Positions 1 to 7,404 of a stretch of DNA of 10,316 nucleotides are shown here, piece after piece. The notes under the pieces were generated by a model. That model was given only the letters and a program-made list of their open reading frames with translations, was not told the DNA's origin and did not search any database. The DNA comes from Oscillospiraceae bacterium (lineage in GTDB: Bacteria > Bacillota > Clostridia > Oscillospirales > Ruminococcaceae). The stretch lies in assembly GCA_900768705.1 (NCBI GenBank), contig CAAGEB010000070.1, forward strand, positions 1-10,316, given 5' to 3'. Numbering within the stretch: position 1 is the stretch's first letter; every line of letters begins with the position of its first letter. Both the position numbers and the translations under genes were made by a program.

Positions 1-1
1 C

Positions 2-685
2 GAACTTATGCAGATGTATAAGGAATTTGCGGATATACGGACAGCGGATATGCTCAATCTTCCCGTACCCGAAATGGTAGGCGGCAAGCCGCAAACCATT
101 GTAGCAAAACCTAACGATGTGCAGAAAGCATATATGCAGGTGTTGGCAGAACGTTCCGAAGCAATTCACAGCGGAGCAGTTGACCCCTCGGTTGACAATA
201 TGCTTAAAATCACGAATGAAGCCCGATTGCTCGGTTTGGACGCACGTTCCATTGTGCCGAACGCCGACAACTACCCTGACAGCAAGGTTAATCTGTGCAT
301 TGATAAGGTTATGGAAATCTACGAGCAGACCGCCGAGCAGAAAGGTGTGCAGGCTATCTTCTGCGATATAGCAGTAAACTCCGATGATGGTAAATTTTCC
401 GTTTACGACTACATCAAAGAGGAACTGGTTCGCCGTGGCATTCCGGAAAACGAAATCTGTACCGCAGGCGACGCTAAGAACCAGAACCAGAGAAATGAGC
501 TGTTTTCACAACTTCGTTCCGGTCAGAAACGAATAGTAATCGCTTCCACTTCGAAACTGGGTACGGGAGCAAACATTCAGACCAGGCTTGCGGCAGTTCA
601 TCATCTGGACATTCCCTGGAAGCCCTCTGATGTTGAACACACTACACGGAACAAGGGGCAACCGATAATTCGACATATGGCCTAA
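2..685 (+). CDS. C-terminal part of ICE-type helicase (5' end outside window, 3' end probably truncated)
   Basis: The reading frame is open from the first complete codon at base 2, so the real start lies upstream of the window; the ATG at 8 is internal. The visible protein resembles the second RecA-like lobe of the very large SF2/SNF2-type helicase (often fused to an N6-methylase domain) carried by Firmicutes integrative conjugative elements. A beta-strand segment QAIFCDIAV fits the start of the helicase C domain, and STSKLGTGAN at 545-574 fits motif V, followed by HHLDIPWKPSD. In the family this is followed at once by motif VI (about EQREGRIxRQGN) and several hundred more residues. Here the protein instead reads HTTRNKGQPIIRHMA and stops at 683-685. 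The remnant IIRH may be a decayed IIRQ. I infer a broken gene, a relic of a mobile element. Family assignment is from memory of the motifs, not from a search. Confidence 0.75.
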   Translation, partial: ELMQMYKEFADIRTADMLNLPVPEMVGGKPQTIVAKPNDVQKAYMQVLAERSEAIHSGAVDPSVDNMLKITNEARLLGLDARSIVPNADNYPDSKVNLCIDKVMEIYEQTAEQKGVQAIFCDIAVNSDDGKFSVYDYIKEELVRRGIPENEICTAGDAKNQNQRNELFSQLRSGQKRIVIASTSKLGTGANIQTRLAAVHHLDIPWKPSDVEHTTRNKGQPIIRHMA

Positions 686-1016
686 AAGACGAAAAAACTC
701 TCTAAGGATTTGCACAAATGCATGGCTTTCGAAAGGTTTGTATTATGATAGATTTAGAATATAAGTGCAATACAAAAAAATAACGGAACATACTAAGGGT
801 GGAATCCTCAAGAAAATTGAACTTCAGAATTTCAACGAAAACTGAACTCTGATATAAATAAAAGAATAGGCGGGGCAACTTTGTTCCGTCTATATATTTT
901 GGCATTTACACGGCAGACTATTGCCAGTAAATTTATGCTCGATCTTCAGGTAACTGTGCTTATGTCTTTTATTCATTCTTTACAAAAATATGCTTTCGTA
1001 ATTAACACGACTGTGA
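686..1016. other. Intergenic stretch with no convincing gene
   Basis: This AT-rich stretch separates the broken helicase from the promoter of the FIST-EAL gene. Stops are frequent on the plus strand. The one minus-strand open frame (905 down to 702, 67 codons) has no recognisable motif and no clear ribosome binding site. I could not recognise the missing helicase C-terminus in any frame. The only notable element is the 15-bp match to the right IS end at 899-913, listed separately. Confidence 0.6.
899..913. repeat. 15-bp exact copy of the inner right IS end; possible solo IS remnant
   Basis: TTGGCATTTACACGG here is identical to 10086-10100, which contains the conserved TTTACAC core inside the right terminal repeat of the IS256-family element. 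Outside the 15 bp the sequences differ, although CAGACT follows directly here and also occurs near the IS terminus, nine bases further out. It could be what is left of an earlier related IS, lying between the broken helicase and the next gene, or it could be chance. Confidence 0.35.
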
Positions 1017-1022
1017 TATAAT
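1012..1022 (+). promoter_or_regulatory. Extended -10 promoter for the c-di-GMP gene pair
   Basis: A perfect TATAAT lies at 1017-1022, preceded by TGA (TGn) at 1014-1016, which is an extended -10 element. The -35 position has only a poor hexamer (TTTCGT, 994-999, 17-bp spacer), as is common for extended -10 promoters. Transcription would start near 1029. That puts the ATG at 1037 almost at the 5' end and favours the ATG at 1055 as the translation start. Confidence 0.6.
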
Positions 1023-1054
1023 ATGCCTGAATAACAATGAAAGAAGTGAATAAT

Positions 1055-3514
1055 ATGAAAGTATATAATCATCTGTACTGCGACAAGCGTAAATTCATTT
1101 TTTTCCTCAACGGAACCGGACTTGACCGTGAGAAGCAGGCTTTGGTGCGTATTCACAGCTGTGTACATTCAGCGGAGGAAATGTCGCTTCTGGCAGGCGA
1201 AGTAATGGAAGTACTGCCGAATGCGAAAATTATCGGCTGTTCAACGCCGGGCGTTATCTGCGACGGAAAAATAACGACAGATACCTGTCTTATATCCATT
1301 GTGACATTTGAAGGCTGCGATATTGAAACATTTTATTCCGAAATAGCAAAGGATGAAAAGGAACTTTGCACCGAACTTTCTGAAAAGCTTGTAAGTGGGA
1401 GAAACGGTTTTTTGCTGCTGTTTCTTCCCGTTTCCTTTTCAAAGGGAATTAAGCTGGTGGATCTGATGAACAAAAAGTTCCCCAAGGTACAAATACTCGG
1501 CGGCGCAGCAGGCTTTAAGGGCAAAAAGCGCAGCGCTTATGTCCTTGAGAATGTCAGAACATCAAATTCAGCAGTTGCTGCGGCATTTATTGCCTCAGAT
1601 GAGCTTTCTGTGTATGAAAATTTTGTATGCGGTGCAGACAGCTCTGGACAAAGCTGCAAAGTCACAAGGACACATAAAAGTCGCATTTTGAAAGTAGACG
1701 GAAAGAACGGCGCAGAGTGGTATTCATCATTCCTTGATAAATCTGAACTTGAGAAAGACCCCGACCTTTCGCTACTGTTCCCTATCATCAGGGAAACAGA
1801 TATCAAGATACCCTTTTATGTGGATTATGAGCGAAAAAAAGAGGAGTATCTCAGCCTTGCCTGCGAGCTGCCGAAAGGCTCTTTGATATACTCGGGATAT
1901 TTTAACCCGCAAAAGACCCTAGAGGAAATGCGCACGGTTTATCATGACATAAAGCATTCTGCATCGGAGATTCTTTTTGCGTATGACTGCCAATCTAGAA
2001 TGGTCGTAATGCATAGCTGTGCGAAATGGGAAACGGGGCAGTTTGCATCTACTAATATCAGCGGCGCACTGCTTTCGGGGGAAATAGTACGACGTGGTAA
2101 TAGGAATTATTATGCGAATTTTACCTTTGGGATAGCCTGCCTTTCTGAAAATCCCAATGCGCATATTCCGCTTCGCAGCAGAGATTTGACCGACACGTCT
2201 GCCATCGCACAGAACAATATCAAGGCGGTAAATTACCTGCTTGCTTCGTCCAACAGGCAACTGAACGAGCAACTTGAGAATCAGCGGGATAAGCTGAAAA
2301 ATTCGCTGCTTCGTAATGAGGCTCTGGGACTTGATAATCAATATTGTTACCTTTATGATATGGAGCATACCGGGCTTGACAAAATCGCCATGTATAACCT
2401 TACAAACGAGAGAATGGTCAAGCTGTTCGTAGGCAGAAAGGAAATATTTGACGAGCTGAAAAGTGTATACGCAGATGTTTCCGAAATGCTGAAAAAACTC
2501 ATCGGCAGAGAGAAAAAAATACACATATACAGCTATGAGGCGCTGTCTTTGCTTGTTGCGGCAGACAACAGCGTTGATACGGACGAATTTGAGAATATCG
2601 CAAGTGAAACGCTTGATTTTCTTAACAATATTATGCTGAACGACGTGCAGCTTTCCTATCAGTGCGCAGTCGTGGGCAACGAAAAAGAGCCGCTCCACAA
2701 GGCGGAAACCGCACTGCAATTCGGCGCAGAGCGGAGTATACCGTTTGTGAGATACGACCGGATATCCGACAGCATTCTGGATACCACCGAGGAGATACAT
2801 ATTTTGCAGGTGCTTCGTGACGCACTTGCCGAGGAACGTGTGATACCGTATTTTCAAGGAATATATGACAACAGTGAAAAGCGTTTCGGTCTGTATGAGT
2901 CGCTGATGAGGATAGCTGATAAGGATGGGAAGATTTACTTCCCTGACAAATTCCTGCCGGTGGCGAAAAAGTATAATCTGTACGAAATGCTGTCGGTAGT
3001 AATGGTGAAAAAGGTTATGTCGATGTTCGTGGACAGTGATGTGCAGGTGTCCATAAATCTGAATGTTCGCGACCTGTACGACAGGGAAATGATAAAGGTG
3101 ATATTCGGTTATCTCGACAAGGCGGCGCACCCGGAGAATTTCGTGTTCGAGCTGGTGGAATCCGAGGCGGTCACCGATTACTGCTATCTGAAGCAGTTCG
3201 CAGACAAGATACACGAAAAGCACGCCAAGATAGCTATTGACGATTTCGGGAGCGGATTTTCAAATCTAATGCATATCCTGCGCATTGACGCGGATTACCT
3301 TAAAATTGACGGAGAAATTGTCCGCATGATTTGCGATGACGAGAAAAGTATGCAGTTCGTAAACCTTTTAAGCAGTTGGTGCAACACTCAGGAAACTCAG
3401 GTTATCGCGGAGTATGTTGAAAATTCAGAGATACAACGCAATATTGAGAATATGGGAATCTCGTTCTCACAGGGGTACTTGTTCTCAAAACCGCAGCCGT
3501 GGCAGAACGCATGA
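1055..3514 (+). CDS. FIST-domain sensor with degenerate GGDEF and C-terminal EAL (c-di-GMP phosphodiesterase)
   Basis: The protein is predicted to be cytosolic and 819 aa long, with no signal peptide or membrane segment. Residues about 10-200 fit FIST_N (NAKIIGCSTPGVICDG) and about 220-375 fit FIST_C (ILFAYDCQSR ... GALLSGEI). FIST domains are proposed small-ligand sensors. A short coiled coil (about 395-420, NRQLNEQLENQRDKLKN) leads to a GGDEF-like fold (about 420-575) whose signature loop is replaced by SYEAL at 493-497, so it cannot be a cyclase. Residues about 585-815 are an EAL domain with the catalytic set visible: E615 in ESLMR, N668, E699, D729-D730 in DDFGSG, K750, E786/E789 in AEYVE, and QGYLFSKP. 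It should hydrolyse c-di-GMP. I chose ATG 1055 because AGAAGTG at 1042-1048 is 6 nt upstream, whereas the ATG at 1037 has no ribosome binding site. The next gene starts 40 bp after the stop. Confidence 0.88.
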   Translation: MKVYNHLYCDKRKFIFFLNGTGLDREKQALVRIHSCVHSAEEMSLLAGEVMEVLPNAKIIGCSTPGVICDGKITTDTCLISIVTFEGCDIETFYSEIAKDEKELCTELSEKLVSGRNGFLLLFLPVSFSKGIKLVDLMNKKFPKVQILGGAAGFKGKKRSAYVLENVRTSNSAVAAAFIASDELSVYENFVCGADSSGQSCKVTRTHKSRILKVDGKNGAEWYSSFLDKSELEKDPDLSLLFPIIRETDIKIPFYVDYERKKEEYLSLACELPKGSLIYSGYFNPQKTLEEMRTVYHDIKHSASEILFAYDCQSRMVVMHSCAKWETGQFASTNISGALLSGEIVRRGNRNYYANFTFGIACLSENPNAHIPLRSRDLTDTSAIAQNNIKAVNYLLASSNRQLNEQLENQRDKLKNSLLRNEALGLDNQYCYLYDMEHTGLDKIAMYNLTNERMVKLFVGRKEIFDELKSVYADVSEMLKKLIGREKKIHIYSYEALSLLVAADNSVDTDEFENIASETLDFLNNIMLNDVQLSYQCAVVGNEKEPLHKAETALQFGAERSIPFVRYDRISDSILDTTEEIHILQVLRDALAEERVIPYFQGIYDNSEKRFGLYESLMRIADKDGKIYFPDKFLPVAKKYNLYEMLSVVMVKKVMSMFVDSDVQVSINLNVRDLYDREMIKVIFGYLDKAAHPENFVFELVESEAVTDYCYLKQFADKIHEKHAKIAIDDFGSGFSNLMHILRIDADYLKIDGEIVRMICDDEKSMQFVNLLSSWCNTQETQVIAEYVENSEIQRNIENMGISFSQGYLFSKPQPWQNA

Positions 3515-3543
3515 AAATGTATCGAAAATACATCCATGCAGTC

Positions 3544-3548
3544 GGAGG
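3544..3548 (+). promoter_or_regulatory. Ribosome binding site that sets the EAL-CBS-GGDEF start
   Basis: GGAGG at 3544-3548 lies 6 nt before ATG 3555. The frame stays open back to an ATG at 3414, but that would overlap the end of the previous gene by about 100 bp and would add residues with no domain similarity. Confidence 0.75.
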
Positions 3549-3554
3549 TTTGGT

Positions 3555-5309
3555 ATGATGATAACAGATGAAATCAGAAATCAGATGACGGAAATCATAA
3601 AGAGCAAAGCTATAAAGGCGGTATTTCAACCAATTGTTACTCTAAAAAACGGGTCGGTGTTTGGATATGAGGCATTCAGCAGGATTACATTAAAAAAGTG
3701 CAGCTTCAATATCTCCGATGCCTTTGACATAGCAAGAGAAATGAAATGCCTGTTGGCTTTTGAGCTGCTTTGCCGCAAACTATCGGTAAAAATGGCGGTG
3801 GATAAGCCCCAGAACACTAAGCTGTTTCTGAACCTTGACCCGGATATAGTCCTTGACCCGGAGTTCAGAAGCGGAATCACCGTCGAGAAGTTGGAAAAGA
3901 AAGAGATCAACTATGGCGATATCATTTTTGAAGCTGCTGAAAGCTGGGCTGTAAGCGACATAGAGCTGTTTAAGTCTGCATTGAAAAAATATCGTGGGCA
4001 GGGCTACGGCGTTGCAGTATCCAATGTTTGTTCGGGTTATTCGGGAATAAATCGTATACTTGATATAGATCCTCAGTACATAAAGATAGACGCGGAAATG
4101 ATCAGAGATATCGAAAAAGATGAGATGAAACGATCGTTTGTTTCGGCATTGGCGCAGTTTGCCGGAGACCTTGGAATACCTCTGATAGCACAGGGAGTGG
4201 AAAGCTATAATCAGCTTAAAACGCTTATCGAACTTAAGATAGACTATGCACAGGGCTTTTACCTTGCAAAGCCAAGTGAGAAATTTGAGAAAATAAGTCA
4301 AGATGTAAAAAAGCAGATTATCAATCTAAGCAACGAGCATAACAGAGCCAGATTTACTCCTTCATATCTCAGCACGGTAAAGGAGCTTTGCTCAAAAAAG
4401 CCCGTTCTCTCCCCGGATGCAAAGTTTTCTGAGGCGTATGAAATAATGAACGATCCCAACGCCACCGAAACGGCAATAGTAGAGGAAAACGGAAAATTTC
4501 TGGGTGTGCTTACTAAACGGCAGGTGCTGAGCGCACTAAGCGGGATGTACGGTTACAATCTGAATTTCCGAAAAAGTGTTGGTGAAGTAATGGACACTTC
4601 TTGCCTTATTGTGACCGAGGATACCCCGGTTGAAACGGCGTCAAAAATGGCAATGGCAAGGTGTCATCCATATATTTACGATTCGCTTCCGGTTGTTGAT
4701 TCCGAAACTCAGGAATACCGTGGATTTGTCAGCATTAAGGATCTTCTGCTTGCTTCGGTCAATATTCAGGTAAAACGTGCCGCCGACTGCAATCCTCTTA
4801 CCGGACTTCCGGGGAATATTGTCATTGATGAAAAGGTGGAAAAGCTGATCGGCAGCAGAGAGCCGTTTGCGATAATATATTTCGATCTCGACAACTTTAA
4901 AGCATATAACGACGCATACGGCTTTACCAACGGCGATCAGATGATAAAGGTGGTGGCTGATACGCTGACACAATTCTGCTGTGAAGGTGATTTCTGCGGA
5001 CATATAGGAGGCGATGATTTTGTCGTAATAACACGCGGTGACAGAACTGAGAGCTTCTGCCGCGATGCATTCTCTCAGTTTTCAAGAAAGTTGCGGGAGC
5101 TGTACAGCGAGGACGACAGAAACAGGGGATATATCGTATCCAAAAACCGAAGCGGCTTTGTTGAGGAGTTCCCACTTGCAACGCTATCCGCGGCAGCAAT
5201 AACAAATCGTGAGCATAGCTTTGATTCGATAAAGGAGCTTTCCCTTATAATAGCGAAAACAAAAAAGCTGGCAAAGCAAAGCGCTGGCAACAGCCTTGTG
5301 ATCGTATAA
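3555..5309 (+). CDS. Degenerate EAL - CBS pair - GGDEF protein (probable diguanylate cyclase)
   Basis: The protein is soluble and 584 aa long. Residues about 18-245 are an EAL fold: FQPIVTL, then EAFSR at 39-43, and YIKID is present. The catalytic DDFG is replaced by S156-N157-V158-C159, and AEGVE reads AQGVE, so phosphodiesterase activity is probably lost and the domain may sense or dimerise. Residues about 275-405 are two CBS motifs (KKPVLSPDAKFSEAYEIM ... GVLTKRQVLSAL; VMDTSCLIVTEDTPVETA ... GFVSIKDLLLA), a module that commonly binds adenosyl nucleotides. Residues about 410-580 are GGDEF: NPLTGLPGN, YFDLDNFKAYND with the metal-binding Asp, and HIGGDDF with GGDDF at 485-489, a conservative variant. 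The I-site position (RxxD) reads CEGD, so product feedback inhibition is probably absent. It follows the FIST-EAL gene by 40 bp with its own strong ribosome binding site and is probably co-transcribed. GTP cyclisation to c-di-GMP is inferred. Confidence 0.87.
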   Translation: MMITDEIRNQMTEIIKSKAIKAVFQPIVTLKNGSVFGYEAFSRITLKKCSFNISDAFDIAREMKCLLAFELLCRKLSVKMAVDKPQNTKLFLNLDPDIVLDPEFRSGITVEKLEKKEINYGDIIFEAAESWAVSDIELFKSALKKYRGQGYGVAVSNVCSGYSGINRILDIDPQYIKIDAEMIRDIEKDEMKRSFVSALAQFAGDLGIPLIAQGVESYNQLKTLIELKIDYAQGFYLAKPSEKFEKISQDVKKQIINLSNEHNRARFTPSYLSTVKELCSKKPVLSPDAKFSEAYEIMNDPNATETAIVEENGKFLGVLTKRQVLSALSGMYGYNLNFRKSVGEVMDTSCLIVTEDTPVETASKMAMARCHPYIYDSLPVVDSETQEYRGFVSIKDLLLASVNIQVKRAADCNPLTGLPGNIVIDEKVEKLIGSREPFAIIYFDLDNFKAYNDAYGFTNGDQMIKVVADTLTQFCCEGDFCGHIGGDDFVVITRGDRTESFCRDAFSQFSRKLRELYSEDDRNRGYIVSKNRSGFVEEFPLATLSAAAITNREHSFDSIKELSLIIAKTKKLAKQSAGNSLVIV

Positions 5310-5460
5310 AAATCAGAACATTTCACTTTCAATCTTAATTGATCCGCGTTCCACTTCCGACGCTTCAAGCAGAGCTATTCCCCGAATCCGAACATACCTG
5401 CGATTACAGAACATGGGAACATCTGAATGGCAGTATTGTATCCTTATAAATCGGAACAAG
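5310..5460. other. Intergenic, no gene or clear terminator seen
   Basis: No open frame with a ribosome binding site, no tRNA-like fold and no strong GC hairpin with a T-run is visible after the GGDEF gene. I looked for a c-di-GMP riboswitch by eye and recognised none. How transcription of the upstream pair ends is not evident. Confidence 0.5.
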
Positions 5461-5488
5461 GTTCAATTGATAAATTGAACAATTCAAC
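5461..5488. promoter_or_regulatory. Inverted-repeat cluster, possible operator
   Basis: GTTCAATT (5461-5468) and AATTGAAC (5473-5480) form a perfect 8-bp inverted repeat around a 4-bp spacer. It is followed at once by AATTCAAC (5481-5488), which makes a second, overlapping dyad (TTGAA-CAA-TTCAA, 5475-5487). There is no T-run, so a terminator is unlikely. The cluster sits about 40-65 bp upstream of the -35 box of the phosphoesterase promoter, a position typical of a regulator site. The regulator is unknown. Confidence 0.45.
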
Positions 5489-5498
5489 ATAAATGAAA

Positions 5499-5515
5499 TT
5501 TTACTTTTATTTTAC
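5499..5515. promoter_or_regulatory. Two 11-bp-phased TTTTAC repeats (Pho-box-like, weak)
   Basis: TTTTAC occurs at 5499-5504 and 5510-5515, exactly one helical turn apart, just upstream of the -35 box. Direct TTAACA-like repeats with 11-bp phasing are the pattern bound by PhoP in Firmicutes, which would suit a phosphatase gene. Only two imperfect units in AT-rich DNA are visible, so this is a weak inference. Confidence 0.22.
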
Positions 5516-5525
5516 CAAATCGAGA

Positions 5526-5554
5526 TAGACAGACTTACACCATTATGCTATACT
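5526..5554 (+). promoter_or_regulatory. Sigma-A-type promoter for the phosphoesterase-YibE/F operon
   Basis: TAGACA (5526-5531; 5 of 6 to consensus) and TATACT (5549-5554; 5 of 6) are separated by 17 bp. TGC directly before the -10 gives an extended -10. The predicted leader is about 45 nt, ending in the ribosome binding site AAGGAGA at 5591-5597. Confidence 0.65.
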
Positions 5555-5605
5555 AATATCGTAACCAAGAGTTATGACAAATAACAAAGCAAGGAGAATT
5601 TTTTT

Positions 5606-7387
5606 ATGAAAAAATCAGTTTTGAGAGGTATTTCGCTCTCTGCCGCGATTATGCTTACAATCGGCACAACGGCTTATGCTGAAATTCCCGCAGATGGTCA
5701 GACCAACGCAGAAAAGTTTGCTGCAAATGCAGGTCTTACTTCACAGTGGGAGAACTGGAAAACAGATTGGGAAACCGAGAAAAGCGACTGGACAGACGTT
5801 TCCATCACCCCCGGTTCCAACGAAACCGAGCTTAACTTCGCGTGGTATTCCAAGACGCAGAATGCAAAAATTGTAGTTCGTGCCGATATGGAAGCCAACG
5901 GTCCCGAGGCAGACGGCAGCTATTATATGTACGAACATTCCGAGGAGGTAACAGGAGTTGCCGATGAGGAAATAGTTCAAGGCGGAGTACAGTACTACGC
6001 TTGCAAGGCTACAGTAACAGACCTCAAGCCCGGAGTTTACACCTATCAGATTGACGGCAATGAACCGGTATCGTTCACGGTTCAGGACCCTTCCAAGGGA
6101 TTTAGCTTTATCTTTGTCGGAGACCCCCAGATTGGTTCTTCCAATTCTATGAAGAGCAGCAAGGTAAAGGATGAGGAGTCCGCCGCTGCGTTCTATGCAG
6201 CACAGTCCGATGCGGTAAGAAGCGACGCTTTCAACTGGAACAACACCCTCAACACCGCTCTTAAGACGAGCACTGACGCAAGCTTTGTACTCTCCGCAGG
6301 TGACCAGGTGCAGTGCCGTAAGAAGGACGCTCCCGCCAATAAAACAGATAATACATACTCCGAGATTGAGTACGCAGGTTTCCTTAGTGCAGACGCGCTG
6401 AAATCTCTCCCGCTTGCACCTACCGTTGGCAACCACGACTCAACCCTTGTAAACTACACCTACCACTTCAACACCCCGAACAACAGCGAACTTGGCTCTA
6501 ACGGAATCGTAGGCGGCGACTACTGGTTCACATACGGAAACGCGCTGTTCCTTATGCTGAATACGCAAGACACCAACACCGCAGAGCACCGTCAGTTTAT
6601 CGAGCAGGCAGTAGAGGCAAATCCCGACTGCAAGTGGAGATTTGTGACTCTGCACCAGGATATCTACGGCTCCGCCGAGCACTCCAATGAACCCGAGATT
6701 ACTAATCTCAGATACGAACTTGTACCCTACTTTGAGGAGTTCGATATCGACGTCGTGTTCACCGGTCACGACCACGCTTATTCCAGAAGCTATATTCTCA
6801 ACGGCGGCAAGAAGAGCAACACCTACTACGATGATAATGAAGATGAATACGATGAAATGTTCGAATTTGATATCGATGGTGCCGCTGACGACAGCGCTGT
6901 ATACACCGCCTATGGCATGATTAAGTCCGACACCACCGACAGCAAGCAGAAGGCATATCTCGACTACCTCACAGCGATTGAGGACAAGAATGCAATCGAC
7001 AAGTCCACTGCTGAAATCGCAAAGAATCCCGAGGGAATTCTCTATATGACCGCAAACTCCTCGTCCGGCAGCAAGTACTATGACCTCACTTCCAGAATGC
7101 AGTCTTATGTTGCAAACAGATGGCAGGAGGACGTTCCCACCTACTCTGTGGTTGAACTCACCGACACTACATTCACCATCAATACCTACAGAACCGATAC
7201 CAACGAGAAGATTGATACAGAATTCAAGATTGTTAAGGACTCCTCAACCAACACCGAGAATAACAACACCGATGGCGGCAATAAAACCAACCCCGATACC
7301 GGCACTTCAAGTGTAGCTACAACATTCGGAATTCTTGGCGCAGCAGCTGCATTGGTTGTAATTGGTGCAAAGAAAATCAAGAAGTAA
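5606..7387 (+). CDS. Secreted, NPDTG-anchored metallophosphoesterase (purple acid phosphatase-like)
   Basis: The predicted 593-aa protein has a signal peptide with likely cleavage after AYA (residues 23-25). Residues about 55-165 fit the FN3-like N-terminal domain of purple-acid-phosphatase-type enzymes (TELNFAWYSKT ... VTDLKPGVYTYQIDG). The calcineurin-like catalytic domain shows every metal-site block: GDPQ (D173), GDQ (D233), GNHD (275-278), H350 in LHQD and GHDH (387-390). It should hydrolyse phosphoesters outside the cell; the substrate cannot be told. A D/E-rich insert lies at about 406-433. The C-terminus has an NT/G-rich linker, NPDTG at 562-566, a hydrophobic stretch and KKIKK, which is the layout of a sortase substrate with an N-type motif. 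AAGGAGA lies 8 nt before the ATG. Codons favour C endings (TAC, AAC, GAC, ACC) more than in neighbouring genes, which suggests high expression or a separate origin. It is followed by yibE/F after 17 bp. Confidence 0.9.
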   Translation: MKKSVLRGISLSAAIMLTIGTTAYAEIPADGQTNAEKFAANAGLTSQWENWKTDWETEKSDWTDVSITPGSNETELNFAWYSKTQNAKIVVRADMEANGPEADGSYYMYEHSEEVTGVADEEIVQGGVQYYACKATVTDLKPGVYTYQIDGNEPVSFTVQDPSKGFSFIFVGDPQIGSSNSMKSSKVKDEESAAAFYAAQSDAVRSDAFNWNNTLNTALKTSTDASFVLSAGDQVQCRKKDAPANKTDNTYSEIEYAGFLSADALKSLPLAPTVGNHDSTLVNYTYHFNTPNNSELGSNGIVGGDYWFTYGNALFLMLNTQDTNTAEHRQFIEQAVEANPDCKWRFVTLHQDIYGSAEHSNEPEITNLRYELVPYFEEFDIDVVFTGHDHAYSRSYILNGGKKSNTYYDDNEDEYDEMFEFDIDGAADDSAVYTAYGMIKSDTTDSKQKAYLDYLTAIEDKNAIDKSTAEIAKNPEGILYMTANSSSGSKYYDLTSRMQSYVANRWQEDVPTYSVVELTDTTFTINTYRTDTNEKIDTEFKIVKDSSTNTENNNTDGGNKTNPDTGTSSVATTFGILGAAAALVVIGAKKIKK

Positions 7388-7404
7388 GTTTTGAGGATAA
7401 TACA

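Noticed and set aside
702..905. Small minus-strand gene of 67 codons
   Set aside because: It has no motif, no convincing ribosome binding site and poor codon character, and it starts inside the possible IS-end remnant.
1037..1054. Upstream ATG for the FIST-EAL protein
   Set aside because: It has no ribosome binding site and lies about 8 nt from the predicted transcription start. The ATG at 1055 has AGAAGTG at the right distance.
1919..3223. Long minus-strand open frame (434 codons) inside the FIST-EAL gene
   Set aside because: It lies antisense to a gene with clear catalytic motifs, has no recognisable domain and no good ribosome binding site, and is rich in His, Tyr, Arg and Val as expected for a complementary shadow.
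3414..3554. Longer upstream start for the EAL-CBS-GGDEF protein
   Set aside because: It would overlap the EAL gene out of frame and adds basic, domain-free residues. GGAGG at 3544-3548 clearly serves ATG 3555.
5310..5605. c-di-GMP riboswitch upstream of the phosphoesterase
   Set aside because: Considered because of the neighbouring c-di-GMP genes. The predicted leader is only about 45 nt, too short for such an aptamer, and no aptamer-like pairing was seen in the rest of the gap.
5741..6436. Minus-strand open frame (231 codons) inside the phosphoesterase gene
   Set aside because: It is a shadow of the C-ending codon bias of the real gene; no motif supports it.
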